A DNA stretch of 63,298 nt from Rhodocyclaceae bacterium (GTDB lineage: Bacteria > Pseudomonadota > Gammaproteobacteria > Burkholderiales > Rhodocyclaceae): contig JAGRGD010000059.1 of NCBI GenBank assembly GCA_020445665.1, positions 1-63,298 of the forward strand, given 5' to 3'. A model generated the notes under the pieces. The model saw nothing but the letters and a program-made list of their open reading frames with translations, was not told the DNA's origin and did no database searches. Position 1 is the stretch's first letter. Every line of letters begins with the position of its first letter. Shown piece after piece: positions 24,818-34,037 of this stretch. A program made the position numbers and the translations under genes.

Positions 24818-26778
24818 TTCAATGTCAGTCGTCTGATGTCGTTGGAGAGCCTGTCGAGTTCGCGCCGGTCCGGGGCCGCCGGCCCGTAACGCAGGCGGGC
24901 ATAGCGGCGGGCAATCGCATGAATGGTGCCGGATGCCCGTGGGTGGCGCATGGCCGCCTCTGCAGCGAACGCGACCGGCCCCATCCAGCGGGGGCGCTCG
25001 GTGCCCGCGACGGCCAGCTTGCCACAGAAACGGTCCCACAGACGGTCGAGTGGGTCGCTCCGGCGCGGCGTCCGCAGTGCCCACAGCAGCAAACCCACGA
25101 TCAGGGTGCCGGCAGTAATGCCGGTCGCGATCAGCAGATCGCCCAGGCCGCCGATCTCGAAGCCGAGCTCGCTCAGAAAATTCCGCTGGCGCTCGTCGTT
25201 GTAGCCGATGACCCACTGGTTCCAGGCATTGCCGATGGCCTCCCATCGCCACTGCAGGGTGCGCAACCACGCCATCCGGGGCTGCATGAAGAGGGGCAGG
25301 GCGTCGCTGTCGGGCAGTGCGCCTGCGATACCGTTGTCGATCCGGGTGGGGGCAGAGGCCGCGGTCGGGTCGACCCGTTGCCAGCCCCGCGTGGCGGACC
25401 ACACCTCGACCCAGGCATGGGCGTCGGACTGGCGCACGACGAGCGTGCCGTCGAGCGGATTCAGTTCCCCCCCCTGGTAGCCGGTGACGACCCGCGTCGG
25501 CACGCCGGCCGCCCGCGCCGCGATGGCAAACGCCGAGGCGAAGTGCTCGCAGAAGCCCTGTCGGGTGTCGAAGAAGAAGGCGTCCGCCGCGTCAGCCCCG
25601 AGGCGTGGCGTTGTCAGGGTGTATTGGAGGTCCTGCCGCCGGAAGGTCTCGATCAGGGCGCTGACCCGGTCCGGCGGCGAGGTCAGCCGGCCCGCGATGT
25701 CCCGCCCGAGGGCAAGCAGGCGGGGATTGCGGCCCTCGGGGAGCCGGAGGTTGCGGCGAATGACGTGGCCGGGTTCGGATTGGCCGGCGATGGCGGCGGG
25801 GTACGCCTCGAGCTGGTAGCGCCGGCGCTCCCGAACGGGGTCGACGCTGACCAGTTGTAGATCGGTTGTGTAGCGGCTGTTGCCATCGGGATGGCGTGGA
25901 AGGTCGAGGGCCAGCAACCAGTGGAGGTTGTGGGGCTCGAGGGTGAGGCTGTAGCGGTACGTGGGCCCGGAGAGCGAGTGGGGCGGCGTTCGCGACAGGG
26001 TCGAGAAGCCGGGTCGCCAGGTGGTGCCGTCGAACACGCTCAGAACCGGTCCCCGCCAGTAACGTTGCTGGGTCGGAGGCAACGGGCCATCGAACTGGGC
26101 GCGGAACGCAATCTCGCCGGAACGCACGAGATTGCCGATGCTGCCCGGGCTCATGGTGTCCGACAGGCCGGTCATGCCCGAGAAGGCGTCGTGGGGCAGC
26201 CCCCACAGCGGCCCCTGGATGCGTGGGAACAGCACGAACAACGCGAGCATGAAGGGCGCGGCGGTGGTCAGCAGGCCGGTGGCGCGCTTCATGAGCAGGC
26301 GCGGCGGCCCTCCGCCCTCGAGTGCGGCCAGCGTCGCCAGTGCGAGCGCGATGCCGAGCAGGGTCAGCACCGCCACCGGGATGGCCTGATCGTTGAGGAA
26401 CTGACCCATCTGAAGGAAGAAGCACAGCAGGACCGCCGAGCGCCCATCGCGAACCGATCGCGACTCCAGCAACTTGAGGCAGGCAAACGCGGCGAGCACC
26501 GCGAGGCCCGGATCCTTGCCCATCAGGTGTCGGTATTCCACTGCCACCGCAGCCACGACGGTGACGGCGACGAGTAGCAGCAGGATCCCCTTGGCCGGCG
26601 CCCGGCTCGCGCCCCGATCGAGGGTGAAGCGCCAGCCGAGCAGCAGTGCGCAGATGGCCGACAACCAGGCGGGCAGGTGCTGGCTGTGGGGCAGCAGCGT
26701 GACGAGCACCGTGATCGTGAGCCAGTGGCCCTGCGCCGGATTCAGGGTCGGACTAGGTCTTCGCATCCGGTCGTCCAT
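24814..26778 (-). CDS. TgpA-like membrane transglutaminase (DUF3488/transglutaminase core)
   Basis: This 654-residue inner membrane protein has an N-terminal block of about six membrane helices (DUF3488) and a large periplasmic transglutaminase-like domain. The triad is visible: Cys in QGFCEHFASAFAIAARAAGV, His in SDAHAWVEVW and Asp in RVDPTAA. A further helix lies near residue 550, followed by a C-terminal DUF4129-like tail. TgpA in Pseudomonas is essential, but its substrate is unknown. The operon with moxR and DUF58 is the usual context. The start may be 26778 or the ATG at 26766; both overlap the DUF58 gene end. Confidence 0.9.
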   Translation of the reverse strand: MDDRMRRPSPTLNPAQGHWLTITVLVTLLPHSQHLPAWLSAICALLLGWRFTLDRGASRAPAKGILLLLVAVTVVAAVAVEYRHLMGKDPGLAVLAAFACLKLLESRSVRDGRSAVLLCFFLQMGQFLNDQAIPVAVLTLLGIALALATLAALEGGGPPRLLMKRATGLLTTAAPFMLALFVLFPRIQGPLWGLPHDAFSGMTGLSDTMSPGSIGNLVRSGEIAFRAQFDGPLPPTQQRYWRGPVLSVFDGTTWRPGFSTLSRTPPHSLSGPTYRYSLTLEPHNLHWLLALDLPRHPDGNSRYTTDLQLVSVDPVRERRRYQLEAYPAAIAGQSEPGHVIRRNLRLPEGRNPRLLALGRDIAGRLTSPPDRVSALIETFRRQDLQYTLTTPRLGADAADAFFFDTRQGFCEHFASAFAIAARAAGVPTRVVTGYQGGELNPLDGTLVVRQSDAHAWVEVWSATRGWQRVDPTAASAPTRIDNGIAGALPDSDALPLFMQPRMAWLRTLQWRWEAIGNAWNQWVIGYNDERQRNFLSELGFEIGGLGDLLIATGITAGTLIVGLLLWALRTPRRSDPLDRLWDRFCGKLAVAGTERPRWMGPVAFAAEAAMRHPRASGTIHAIARRYARLRYGPAAPDRRELDRLSNDIRRLTLK

Positions 26779-27739
26779 GGAGCGCGAGGGCTTTCAGGCA
26801 GGCATCGACGTGCCTCTGTCCCCGTGCTGGAGGGCACTCGAAGTCGGGCAGCCGCAATCCAAAGGGCACATGGCTGCCAGCCGCCTGGATGACCCAGGCC
26901 GTCAGGCGGGAGAGGCGTGTTTCAACGTCGAGGCCAGCGGGCAGGGCATGCCAGTCGAACTGAAGGGAACTGGCCTGCCCGCCCGCGAAGACTTTGGTGT
27001 GCAGTTGCGCGCCATGTCGGGCTGCCAGCTTCCACGCGATGCGGCGGGGGGAATCTCCCTGCCGATACTCACGCAGGCCGGCAAAATCCTCTTCGCCGGA
27101 CTCGCCGAGCGTACCCGGATGCCGTGTTTCGGAATCGGCAGGCAGCGGCGGGACCGGCGCCTCTGGCCTGGGGTATACGAGGGCCCGCGCTGGCGGCGTC
27201 AGGTAGCTCCAGCCGCGCACCAGGCCCAGCGGGAATCGTGTCTCCAGAGTCAGTCGCCGGGGTTCGAGCCACCCCCGGCGCTGCGCGGGGATGGGTACCA
27301 CGACGCGTGCCGCGGCCTCCGGGCCAATGTCGAAGCGCACTGGCAGGGACCCTCTCTCAGAGACTTCGAGACCTTGCCGGGGGCGCCCCGACGGATTGAC
27401 GAAGACCAGTTCCAGCGCGGCATCCGAGCCGCAGAACGCGGTGTCGAGGCGCGCGGACACGAGCTCGATCGCGAGCAGATTGCGGAAGGTCTGGTGGAGG
27501 CTGACGAAGCCCGCGCCGACCAGAAGGAAAGTCACCGCATAACCCAGGCTCAAGGCGTAGTTCATCGAGGCCAGAAGCATCGTGAACAGGGTCGCCGCAA
27601 AGGCCAGGCCCAGCCCGGTCGGCAGGACGAAGATCCGCCTGTGCCCCAGGCGCACTGGCAGGGGCTCGCGTGGCCGGATCCGGAACAGGCGTGCGTCGAG
27701 CCACTGCCGGATCCGCGGGCGGGCTGCGGCCATCGGCAT
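26753..27739 (-). CDS. DUF58 domain protein, partner of a MoxR ATPase
   Basis: This 328-residue protein has two hydrophobic helices near the N-terminus (about 30-75, LGLAFAATLFTMLLASMNYA), then a beta-rich region. The DUF58 signature follows: YRQGDSPRRIAWKLAARHG. DUF58 proteins form part of MoxR-AAA chaperone systems that assemble or activate other proteins. The start ATG at 27739 lies 7 bases after the moxR stop. Its stop overlaps the transglutaminase start, so the four genes form one transcript. Confidence 0.9.
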   Translation of the reverse strand: MPMAAARPRIRQWLDARLFRIRPREPLPVRLGHRRIFVLPTGLGLAFAATLFTMLLASMNYALSLGYAVTFLLVGAGFVSLHQTFRNLLAIELVSARLDTAFCGSDAALELVFVNPSGRPRQGLEVSERGSLPVRFDIGPEAAARVVVPIPAQRRGWLEPRRLTLETRFPLGLVRGWSYLTPPARALVYPRPEAPVPPLPADSETRHPGTLGESGEEDFAGLREYRQGDSPRRIAWKLAARHGAQLHTKVFAGGQASSLQFDWHALPAGLDVETRLSRLTAWVIQAAGSHVPFGLRLPDFECPPARGQRHVDACLKALALHGRPDAKT

Positions 27740-27746
27740 CGCGGGA

Positions 27747-28664
27747 TCAGCCCACCGGAACGGCGCGGAGCAGGGCCTCAGCCGGCGGCTCGTCCGTGGT
27801 GCTGTTGGCGGCAAGGGTATGGAGGCGGTGGCCGGCCACGCTGGGGAAGACGGCCTGGACATCCTCGGGCAGGACCATCTCGCGGCCTTCGAGCATGGCC
27901 CAGGCGCGAGCGGCGTTGAGCAGGCCGAGTCCCGCCCGGGGACTCAGGCCATAGCCCTTGCCGGCGGCAGAGCGCGTTGCCGCCAGCAGCGCCTGGAGGT
28001 AGTCGGCCAGGCGCTCCGAAGCGTGAACCTGAGATGCAGCGACCTGAAGCTCGGCGAACGCCGTGTCGCTCATGACCGGCTGCTGACGGGCCAGCATGTC
28101 GCGCCGGTCATCGCCGAGCAGCAGCGCGCGCTCTGCCGCCTCGTCGGGATAACCCAGGGAGATGCGCATGAGGAAGCGGTCGAGCTGGCTCTCCGGCAGC
28201 GGAAAGGTGCCGATCTGCGTCTGGGGATTCTGGGTCGCGACCACGAAGAAGGGCTGGGGCAGGGGAAGCGATTCGCCGTCGGCGGTGATCTGGCCCTCTT
28301 CCATGGCCTCGAGCAGTGCGCTCTGGGTCTTGGGCGTGGCCCGGTTGATCTCGTCGGCGAGAATCAGCTGGGCGAAGATCGGGCCCTGATGAAAACGGAA
28401 GCTACCCAGTTCCCGATCGAACACCGACACGCCGAGGATGTCCGAGGGCAGCAGGTCGCTGGTGAACTGGATGCGCTGAAACTTGAGGCCCAGCAGGCTC
28501 GCCAGCGTGTGGGCGAGGGTGGTCTTTCCGACCCCCGGCATGTCCTCGATCAGGAGGTGGCCGCGCGCAAGCAGACAGGCAATGGCCAACCGGATCTGAT
28601 GGTCCTTGCCGAGGATGATCCGGTTTGCGGCCGCGATGAGATCCTGCAGGGGCGTGTGTCGCAT
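27747..28664 (-). CDS. MoxR-family AAA+ ATPase
   Basis: This 305-residue ATPase has Walker A (GVGKTTLA), Walker B (LILADEINRA), sensor 1 (VVATQNPQ) and a C-terminal lid with the sensor 2 region (GLSPRAGLGLLNAARAWA). MoxR proteins act as chaperone-like factors for membrane or periplasmic complexes, normally with a DUF58 partner, as here. The start is taken at ATG 28664; a longer frame reaches into the divergent promoter region. It is first in a four-gene operon with DUF58, transglutaminase and mltB, which points to a cell-envelope role. Confidence 0.92.
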   Translation of the reverse strand: MRHTPLQDLIAAANRIILGKDHQIRLAIACLLARGHLLIEDMPGVGKTTLAHTLASLLGLKFQRIQFTSDLLPSDILGVSVFDRELGSFRFHQGPIFAQLILADEINRATPKTQSALLEAMEEGQITADGESLPLPQPFFVVATQNPQTQIGTFPLPESQLDRFLMRISLGYPDEAAERALLLGDDRRDMLARQQPVMSDTAFAELQVAASQVHASERLADYLQALLAATRSAAGKGYGLSPRAGLGLLNAARAWAMLEGREMVLPEDVQAVFPSVAGHRLHTLAANSTTDEPPAEALLRAVPVG

Positions 28665-28672
28665 GGGGGTAT

Positions 28673-28701
28673 TTGTTGTTGCCTGTGGTTGAGTGGATAA
28701 T
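28673..28701 (+). promoter_or_regulatory. candidate promoter of the histone-deacetylase-family gene
   Basis: TTGTTG (28673-28678) and GATAAT (28696-28701) are 17 bases apart, giving a leader of about 90 bases. The moxR operon must be transcribed from the same 131-base gap in the other direction; I see no clear promoter for it. Confidence 0.5.
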
Positions 28702-28795
28702 GAACTGACAAGAATCCAAGGGCCAGCGCGGGACACCGCGATTGGTCTGAAAGCCGCCAAATCAAAAGGTTTCGCATCCGGAGGGAAGGGGGGAA

Positions 28796-29722
28796 ATGAC
28801 TTCCACCGCGTTCATCACGCACCGCGACTGCTGGCTGCACAACATGGGGGAGCATCACCCTGAGTGCCCTGACCGGCTGTCTGCCATCAATGATCGGCTC
28901 ATCGCGGCCGGACTTGATCTCTACCTCACGTTTCACGACGCACCCAACGCGGAGGTCGATCAGATCGCCCGCGCCCATCCGCGCGCCTACGTCGAGGAGC
29001 TCCTCGCGAGCGTCCCGGAGCATGGCATCCGCCACCTGGACCCGGACACCGCGATGTGCCCGGGCACGATGACGGCGGCGTTGCGCTCCGCCGGCGCGGG
29101 CATCCTGGCGACCGACCTGGTGGTGCGCGGTGAGGTCGAGAACGCATTCTGCGCGGTTCGCCCACCCGGTCACCACGCCGAGCGCGCCAAGGCGATGGGC
29201 TTCTGCTTCTTCAATAATGTCGCGATCGCCGCGCTGCATGCACTCGAGGCCCACGGGCTCGAGCGCGTCGCGGTGATCGATTTCGACGTGCATCACGGCA
29301 ATGGCACCGAAGACATCTTCCGCGATGACCCGCGGGTGATGATGGCCAGCATCTTCCAGCACCCGTTCTATCCGTACAGCGGCACCGACGATCCGCGGCC
29401 CCACATGGTCAACGTGCCGCTGCCGGCCGGTACCCGTGGCGATGCCTTCCGCCAGGCGGTCACCGACATGTGGCTCCCCGCCCTGCGTGAGCACCGTCCG
29501 CAGATGCTCTTCATCTCGGCCGGCTTCGATGCCCATTATGAGGACGACATGGGCTCGATGGGTCTTGTCGAGGCCGACTACGTATGGGCGACCGAGCAAC
29601 TGAAGGCGGTGGCCGACGAGTATTGCGGCAAGCGTATCGTGTCGATCCTCGAGGGTGGCTACGCCCTGTCCGCCCTGGGGCGCAGTGCGGTGGCCCACGT
29701 CAAGTGTCTGGCTGACCTCTGA
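28796..29722 (+). CDS. histone deacetylase family protein (class II HDAC / acetylpolyamine amidohydrolase type)
   Basis: This 308-residue zinc hydrolase has the arginase-deacetylase fold. RPPGHHAE holds the two catalytic His, DFDVHHGNGTED has zinc ligands Asp and His, AGFDAHYED has the third ligand Asp, and LEGGYALSALG has the glycine-rich end. Bacterial members remove acetyl groups from polyamines, acetoin-related compounds or protein lysines; the substrate is not clear here. GGAGGGAAGG precedes the ATG. It is divergent from moxR and seems monocistronic. Confidence 0.9.
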   Translation: MTSTAFITHRDCWLHNMGEHHPECPDRLSAINDRLIAAGLDLYLTFHDAPNAEVDQIARAHPRAYVEELLASVPEHGIRHLDPDTAMCPGTMTAALRSAGAGILATDLVVRGEVENAFCAVRPPGHHAERAKAMGFCFFNNVAIAALHALEAHGLERVAVIDFDVHHGNGTEDIFRDDPRVMMASIFQHPFYPYSGTDDPRPHMVNVPLPAGTRGDAFRQAVTDMWLPALREHRPQMLFISAGFDAHYEDDMGSMGLVEADYVWATEQLKAVADEYCGKRIVSILEGGYALSALGRSAVAHVKCLADL

Positions 29723-29830
29723 GTCGCGGGCCCCTCGTTTCCGGGGGCTGCCCGTTGCCCGCCATCCATTCCGCCTGCATGGACGCGGCGCTTGCCGCAG
29801 TGAGGCCCGCGTCCACGGTCGTGCGGCGAA

Positions 29831-29859
29831 CTGAAAGCGCGGGGCTCATCGGGTACAAT
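29831..29859 (+). promoter_or_regulatory. candidate promoter of dapA-bamC
   Basis: CTGAAA (29831-29836) and TACAAT (29854-29859) are 17 bases apart and lie 32 bases before the dapA ATG. The -35 matches four of six consensus bases. Confidence 0.45.
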
Positions 29860-29891
29860 CTTCGGCTTTCCCCCTCGGTTCTGGACTTCAG

Positions 29892-30770
29892 ATGATTACC
29901 GGTTCGATTGTCGCCATCGTGACGCCGATGCACGAAGATGGCAGCCTGGATTTCGACCGCTTGCGGTCGCTGATCGACTTTCACGTGGCGGAAGGGACCG
30001 ACGGCATCGTCATCGTCGGGACGACGGGCGAATCGCCCACGGTCAACGTGGATGAGCACTGCGAACTGATTCGCGCCACGGTCGAGCATTCGGCTGGCCG
30101 CGTCCCGGTCATTGCCGGTACCGGGGCCAATTCCACGGCCGAGGCCATCGAATTGTCGCGCTTCGCGGCAGAGGCCGGTGCGGACGCGACCCTGTCGGTG
30201 GTGCCCTATTACAACAAGCCGGGTCAGGAGGGGCTGTACCGGCACTTTCGCACCATCGCCGAGGCGGTGGACCTGCCGATGTATCTCTACAACGTGCCGG
30301 GTCGCACGGTGGCGGATCTGGCGAACGATACCGCGCTGCGCCTGGCCGAGATCCCGAACATCGTCGGCATCAAGGACGCGACCGGCAGCGTCGAGCGGGC
30401 CTGCGACCTGGTAGCCCGGGCCCCGGCGGACTTCGGGCTTTACAGCGGTGACGACATGACGGCGATGGTGTTCATCCTGCTGGGCGGTCACGGCACGATC
30501 TCGGTCACGGCCAACGTGGCGCCCCGCCTGATGCACGAGATGTGCGTCGCGGCCCGGGCGGGTGACGCGATCACCGCGCGGGAGATCAATCAACGCCTGC
30601 TCGCCCTCCACAAGGACCTGTTCTGCGAGGCCAACCCGATCCCGGTGAAGTGGGCGGTTGCGCAAATGGGCCTGATCGGCGATGGCATCCGCTTGCCCCT
30701 GACGGACCTGTCTCCCACCCTCCACGACAAGGTGCGCTCGGCGATGCGCCAGGCGGGGATCAAATCGTGA
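29892..30770 (+). CDS. dapA: 4-hydroxy-tetrahydrodipicolinate synthase
   Basis: DapA condenses pyruvate with aspartate semialdehyde, the first step of the diaminopimelate and lysine branch. The 292-residue product has GTTGESPTV, the catalytic Tyr of LYNVPGRTV, the Schiff-base Lys of [10 protein letters not shown], and GDDMTAM. Length is typical. Its stop overlaps the GTG start of bamC, the same order as in enterobacteria. Confidence 0.96.
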   Translation: MITGSIVAIVTPMHEDGSLDFDRLRSLIDFHVAEGTDGIVIVGTTGESPTVNVDEHCELIRATVEHSAGRVPVIAGTGANSTAEAIELSRFAAEAGADATLSVVPYYNKPGQEGLYRHFRTIAEAVDLPMYLYNVPGRTVADLANDTALRLAEIPNIVGIKDATGSVERACDLVARAPADFGLYSGDDMTAMVFILLGGHGTISVTANVAPRLMHEMCVAARAGDAITAREINQRLLALHKDLFCEANPIPVKWAVAQMGLIGDGIRLPLTDLSPTLHDKVRSAMRQAGIKS

Positions 30771-31927
30771 TTGGCAAGCACCCGACCCTCGCCCCGTACC
30801 TCACGGCCCTGGCGGCCGTTGCGGCACTCCTCGCAGGCGGTTGTACCTTCAGTTCGTCCGGCTCCGGGGGCATCGACTACCGCAGCGCCAGCGAGGCGCC
30901 CAGCCTCGAGTTGCCGCCGGACCTCACGGCGCCGGAGAGCGGCGACCGCTACGCCGTGCCGGACGTCGATCCGCGAGGCACAGCCACCTACTCGGCCTAT
31001 TCCTCCGAGCGGAGTGAACCGGCAAAGGCGATTGCGACCGAGCGGGCGCGAGTCGTCAGCGCCGACGCCCGGGGAGCGGGCCTGCGCGTCGAGCGGGCGG
31101 GCACTCAGCGCTGGCTGGTCGTCGATGCGGCACCGGAAGTCCTGTGGCCAAAGATCCGCGAATTCTGGATCGAGCTCGGTTTTGTCCTCAACCGCGACGA
31201 GCCCAACATTGGCATCATGGAGACCGACTGGGCCGAGGATCGCGCCAAGATTCCCCAGGATTTCCTGCGCCGCACCCTCGGGCGTGTCATCGACAACGTC
31301 TATTCCACCCCGGAGCGCGACAAGTTCCGTACTCGCCTCGAAGCGGGCAGCCAGCCGGGCGTCACGGAGGTCTTCATCAGCCATCGGGGCATGATCGAGA
31401 TCTACCCGGACGAATCCCAGGATCGCACCGTCTGGCAGCCGCGTCCGGCAGACCCCGAACTCGAGGCGGAGATGCTCCGCCGCCTGATGGTCAAGCTCGG
31501 GCAGGACGAGGCCCAGGCGCAGGCCGCCGTGGCGGTGCCAGAGGCCCCGGAACGGGCGCGGATCGATGCGACAGACGCCGGCTCTCGCCTGCTTGTCAGC
31601 GAGTCCTTTGAGCGCGCGTGGCGCCGCGTGGGTCTCGCGCTCGACCGCACCGGCTTCACGGTCGAGGACCGGGACCGTTCCCAGGGCGTTTACTACGTCC
31701 GATACGTGGATCCGGAGGCAGACAACGGCGGTGAAGAGAGCTTCCTTTCCAAGCTGGCATTCTGGCGCTCGGACGATGACAAGCCCAAAGGCGGTGATCA
31801 ATATCGCATCCGCGTCGAAGGTGAAGGCGGGCAGAGCGTGGTCAGTGTGCTGTCGGCCGAAGGCGGCGCACTGGCGAGCCCAACGGCCAAGCGGATCCTG
31901 ACCGTGCTGCATGAGCAGCTGCGCTAG
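30767..31927 (+). CDS. bamC: outer membrane protein assembly factor BamC
   Basis: BamC is an accessory lipoprotein of the BAM complex. The 386-residue product has a signal with lipobox LAGGC, then an extended N-terminal segment ([13 protein letters not shown]) of the kind that binds BamD, and two helix-grip domains (about residues 110-225 and 265-385). The start is GTG at 30767, overlapping the dapA stop as GTGA; an upstream frame inside dapA is not credible. The [20 protein letters not shown] stretch is typical. A strong terminator follows. BamD is encoded at the left end of the window. Confidence 0.92.
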   Translation: MIGKHPTLAPYLTALAAVAALLAGGCTFSSSGSGGIDYRSASEAPSLELPPDLTAPESGDRYAVPDVDPRGTATYSAYSSERSEPAKAIATERARVVSADARGAGLRVERAGTQRWLVVDAAPEVLWPKIREFWIELGFVLNRDEPNIGIMETDWAEDRAKIPQDFLRRTLGRVIDNVYSTPERDKFRTRLEAGSQPGVTEVFISHRGMIEIYPDESQDRTVWQPRPADPELEAEMLRRLMVKLGQDEAQAQAAVAVPEAPERARIDATDAGSRLLVSESFERAWRRVGLALDRTGFTVEDRDRSQGVYYVRYVDPEADNGGEESFLSKLAFWRSDDDKPKGGDQYRIRVEGEGGQSVVSVLSAEGGALASPTAKRILTVLHEQLR

Positions 31928-31950
31928 TTCCCGAATGCCGAAGACGGACG

Positions 31951-31983
31951 AAGGCCGACCCGAGGGTCGGCCTTCTTTTTTCT
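31951..31983 (+). terminator. terminator of dapA-bamC
   Basis: A 10-bp perfect stem (AAGGCCGACC / GGTCGGCCTT) with loop CGAG is followed by CTTTTTTCT. Confidence 0.93.
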
Positions 31984-32092
31984 GACGGGAAGCGGCTGAT
32001 CAGGTGCGTCGCGCGGGGCGATCGGCGTGCCCTGCAGCGCGCTCATCGGGCGACCCGGCGGCATGTCACAGACGACGGGGCCTTGCGCGGAC

Positions 32093-32112
32093 CGTGGCGC
32101 TTAAACGCCACG
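32093..32112 (-). terminator. small hairpin after the 32124-32600 gene
   Basis: CGTGGCG and CGCCACG form a 7-bp stem with loop CTTAAA, 12 bases past the minus-strand stop. No T-run follows, so it is at best a weak terminator. The 140 bases between it and the bamC terminator show no gene. Confidence 0.35.
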
Positions 32113-32123
32113 ACTGCGCACCG

Positions 32124-32600
32124 CTAGATGTTCAGCATCGCGAGCCCCGGTACCGGCGTTGCGGCCTCGCGTAACTCGTCGAAACGCAGTTGGAAGGGGA
32201 CCGCCTCTGCCGGGTCGTCGAGGCACAGCTTGCCGCGCGGATGATCCGCATGGAATCGGGTCACCAGATGCTCGCCATCGACGAGCATGAACGGCTGCAG
32301 GAATTCCTGGTGCCGTGGCGAGGTCTGCAGGATCTGTATCTGGTGGGTTCGCCGCTGGTAGAGCGTGACGAGGCGCGGGCACTCGGTCACCATATGGCGG
32401 GACTGGTGCAGCAGGACGGTCACCTCGGCTCTGGCATTCCTGTGCAGCATGGTGGCCATCATCTCGGCTGCCCGCGCGCTGGCCAGGGGGCCGATGGTCA
32501 GATCCACGTCGAAGATGCGGATCGAGGACTCGGCCTGACCGAGGAGCGCAATGACAGAAGCGTCGAATGCCGCGTAGGAGTTGAAGTGATCGACGCTCAT
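32124..32600 (-). CDS. conserved hypothetical protein, phospholipase-D-like substrate-domain fold (tentative DUF7931)
   Basis: This is a 158-residue soluble protein. Its pattern (SYAAFDASVIALLGQAESSI, then IRIFDVDLTIGPL, RNARAEVTVLLHQ and VTRFHADHPRGKLCLDDP) resembles a small family in betaproteobacteria that looks like a degenerate half of a phospholipase D domain without the HKD motif. The family name is from memory and uncertain. The start is ATG 32600; TACAAT on the minus strand (32635-32630) could be its -10. It is divergent from rlmD. No known function. Confidence 0.7.
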   Translation of the reverse strand: MSVDHFNSYAAFDASVIALLGQAESSIRIFDVDLTIGPLASARAAEMMATMLHRNARAEVTVLLHQSRHMVTECPRLVTLYQRRTHQIQILQTSPRHQEFLQPFMLVDGEHLVTRFHADHPRGKLCLDDPAEAVPFQLRFDELREAATPVPGLAMLNI

Positions 32601-32714
32601 GCGAGAAACCGGTCTCCCGGGGAAAGGGAATTGTAGAATTTGTGGCAAAGCGTACTTCATGTCGGCATTTCGGTAAAATCGCCGGCCCTCGGTACTTGAC
32701 CTTGCGACGCAGGA

Positions 32715-34013
32715 ATGCCACACGCGATTATCGAATCCCTTGACCACGACGGGCGAGGCGTTTGCCACGCCAACGGCAAGGTCGTGTTCGTGGATGGGGC
32801 GCTCCCCGGCGAATCGGTGGACTATGAAGTCCTGCGCAGCAAGCCGCGCTATGAGACGGGCGAGACGCGCAAGGTCCGTCGAGCCAGCGCGTTCCGGGTC
32901 GAACCGCCGTGCCCGCTGTTCGGCGTCTGCGGGGGGTGTTCGCTGCAGCATGTGGATCCTGCTGCCCAGCCGGCACTCAAGCAGCGGGTCCTGGAGGATG
33001 CACTTCGCCATCTGGGCAACGTGACGCCGGGAATGGTGTTTCCCCCGATCCAGGGCAGCCCCTGGGGCTATCGGCAGCGGGCTCGCCTGACTGCGCGGCT
33101 CGTCCCGAGCAAGGGTGGCCTGCTGATCGGCTTTCACCAGCGGCGCAGCAGCCACGTCGCCGACATGGCCGAATGCCGGATCCTGCCTCCGCGGGTATCG
33201 CGGCTGGTCGCGCCTCTGCGACAGCTGATCGCGGGACTGAGTATCGCGGACCGGGTGCCGCAGGTTGAGATTGCCGTCGGCGACGAGGCCGTTGCGGTGG
33301 TCCTGCGACATATCGAGCCCCTCGACAGTCGGGATCTGGATTGCGTTCGCGGCTTCGGGCAGAGCCACGCCGTCCGCATGTGGCTGCAACCCGGCCGGCC
33401 CGACTCCGCCCACCCCATCGATGGGGCGGACACAGGTCGGCTGACCTACGCCCTGCCCGAGTTCGGGCTGCGACTGGCCTACCGACCGACAGATTTCACG
33501 CAGGTGAATGCAGCGATGAACCGGCTGCTGATTCGCCGCGCGCTGCAGTTGCTCGCGCCAGGCCGTGGCGAACGCATCGCGGACCTGTTTTGCGGATTGG
33601 GCAATTTCTCACTGCCGATCGCGAGCCGGGGCGCCGAGGTCGTCGGCGTTGAGGGCAGTGCCGCCCTGGTCGGGCGGGCGCGTGAAAACGCCGATGACAA
33701 CGGTCTCGGAGATCGCTGCACGTTCTACGAGGCGAACCTGTTCGACGCCACCGAGGACAGTCTCGCGGCGATGGGCCCCTTCGACAAATGGCTGATCGAT
33801 CCACCTCGCGAAGGTGCAATTGCCCTGGTCAAGGCGATCTCCGACAGCGGCCCGTCGCGCATCGTGTACGTGTCGTGCAATCCCGCCACCCTGGCGCGGG
33901 ATGCGGCGGTGCTGGTCCATCAGAAGGGCTACCGGCTGCAGGGCGCAGGCATTGCCAACATGTTTCCCCAGACATCCCACGTGGAATCGATCGCCCTGTT
34001 CTCGCGGGTCTGA
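32715..34013 (+). CDS. rlmD: 23S rRNA (uracil(1939)-C(5))-methyltransferase RlmD
   Basis: RlmD methylates U1939 of 23S rRNA with S-adenosylmethionine. The 432-residue product has an N-terminal TRAM domain (SLDHDGRGVCHANGKVVFVD) and a [4Fe-4S] Cys set, CPLFGVCGGC plus the Cys of AECRILPP. The methyltransferase domain has ADLFCGLGNFSLPIA, the YRPTDFTQVN block, DPPREG, and catalytic Cys in YVSCNPATLARD. TAAAAT at 32674 may be its -10 box. It converges on nudB, 24 bases away. Confidence 0.95.
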   Translation: MPHAIIESLDHDGRGVCHANGKVVFVDGALPGESVDYEVLRSKPRYETGETRKVRRASAFRVEPPCPLFGVCGGCSLQHVDPAAQPALKQRVLEDALRHLGNVTPGMVFPPIQGSPWGYRQRARLTARLVPSKGGLLIGFHQRRSSHVADMAECRILPPRVSRLVAPLRQLIAGLSIADRVPQVEIAVGDEAVAVVLRHIEPLDSRDLDCVRGFGQSHAVRMWLQPGRPDSAHPIDGADTGRLTYALPEFGLRLAYRPTDFTQVNAAMNRLLIRRALQLLAPGRGERIADLFCGLGNFSLPIASRGAEVVGVEGSAALVGRARENADDNGLGDRCTFYEANLFDATEDSLAAMGPFDKWLIDPPREGAIALVKAISDSGPSRIVYVSCNPATLARDAAVLVHQKGYRLQGAGIANMFPQTSHVESIALFSRV

Positions 34014-34037
34014 GGCAGCATCCCGCTCCACTGATGC

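Noticed and set aside
32101-32721. A 206-codon minus-strand frame overlapping the 158-residue hypothetical gene
   Set aside because: It is a shifted-frame shadow of that gene, rich in Arg and Pro, and extends into the rlmD start.
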